Shown piece after piece: positions 15,554 through 15,732 of a DNA stretch of 15,732 bases (position 1 is the first letter of the stretch; the number at the start of each line of letters is the position of its first letter). The stretch spans positions 1 through 15,732 of the forward strand of contig SVRU01000064.1 of NCBI GenBank assembly GCA_015064665.1, read 5' to 3'. The notes under the pieces were generated by a model. That model made no database searches. It was not told the DNA's origin and worked only from the letters and a program-made list of their open reading frames with translations. Source of the stretch: Oscillospiraceae bacterium (GTDB lineage Bacteria > Bacillota_A > Clostridia > Oscillospirales > CAG-272). A program made the translations under genes and the position numbers.

Positions 15554-15596
15554 AAAAAAGAGGCTAGCTCAAGTTCAAAAAACCTGAGCTAGCCTC
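15554..15596 (-). terminator. Leftward terminator for a gene beyond the right edge
   Basis: A 16-bp stem with one A-C mismatch (15560-15575 with 15581-15596, loop CAAAA) is preceded on the plus strand by six A (15554-15559). Read leftward this is a hairpin followed by a U-tract. It therefore ends a minus-strand transcript entering from the right, back to back with the plus-strand terminator at 15514-15549. No U-tract follows on the plus strand. Confidence 0.75.
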
Positions 15597-15732
15597 TCAC
15601 TTATTAAGGGGATAGGGGGATTTGGTGCGAAAATCTTCGTTCTTCGCTCCGAAGGCGTATATGCATACGTCGAGAGGGCGAAAACGGAGATAGAAAATGA
15701 CCCCAGTTTAATGGAGAAATTCGTAGAATTTC
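15597..15732. other. Unassigned right-edge stretch, hairpin-containing
   Basis: No convincing gene is seen. On the minus strand a frame stays open for 42 codons from the window edge to tandem stops at 15601-15606, just ahead of the leftward terminator, so it could be the last part of a gene or a structured leader-like or RNA element. Its Arg/Ser/Pro/His-rich translation is not typical of a protein end. The DNA contains small inverted repeats: CGTAT/ATACG around 15656-15669 and GAAATTC/GAATTTC (15716-15722 with 15726-15732), the latter cut by the edge. These recall the palindromic style of 1-500. Confidence 0.35.

Overview
The window looks like chromosomal DNA of an uncultivated Firmicute, probably a gut-type Clostridia. 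The grounds are moderate GC with AT-rich intergenic regions, strong AAGGAG-type ribosome binding sites, vegetative -35/-10 promoters, strong hairpin terminators, a Gram-positive style lipoprotein, and bacterial gene families common in Clostridia (U32 peptidase with a DUF3656-like middle, YwaF/TMEM164-like membrane protein, Big-type Ig repeats, Sel1 repeats). There is no sign of a phage, transposase, CRISPR array, tRNA or rRNA.

Layout. (1) Positions 1-524 hold no convincing gene. They contain a 127-bp structured direct repeat (1-127 and 173-299, 172-bp period), a hairpin starting where the second copy breaks off (297-331), and a modular cassette of nested small palindromes (333-502). (2) A 63-residue membrane peptide gene (525-716, minus) is divergent from a 583-residue zinc-ribbon/Sel1-repeat protein (833-2584, plus), which has a near-consensus promoter. 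(3) A two-way terminator (2587-2644) separates the Sel1 gene from a convergent four-gene minus-strand operon. In transcription order this encodes a four-helix membrane protein (6273-5755), a U32-family peptidase-like protein (5736-3712), a flavin reductase-like protein (3669-3043) and an XRE-type regulator (3046-2651). It is driven by a TTGACA/TATAAT promoter at 6339-6368. (4) A divergent plus-strand operon (6590-15486) encodes a YwaF/TMEM164-like membrane domain fused to an ABC ATPase, an ABC-2 type permease, a small membrane-anchored protein with an Ig-like ectodomain, and a 1489-residue lipoprotein with eleven Ig-like repeats and a large beta-rich C-terminal domain. (5) Two terminators point at each other at 15514-15596, and an element runs off the right edge.

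How the genes may work together. The plus operon is the most interesting part. The ATPase and permease genes overlap by ATGA, and the two envelope proteins follow in the same direction with no terminator between. A reasonable inference is one envelope machine: an ATP-driven exporter (or extractor) whose ATPase is covalently tied to a polytopic domain of a family that may act on lipids, supplied with a short anchored partner and a long surface lipoprotein. Substrate and function cannot be read from sequence. The minus operon looks like housekeeping (RNA modification or peptidase-type U32 protein, flavin reductase) with a co-translated regulator.
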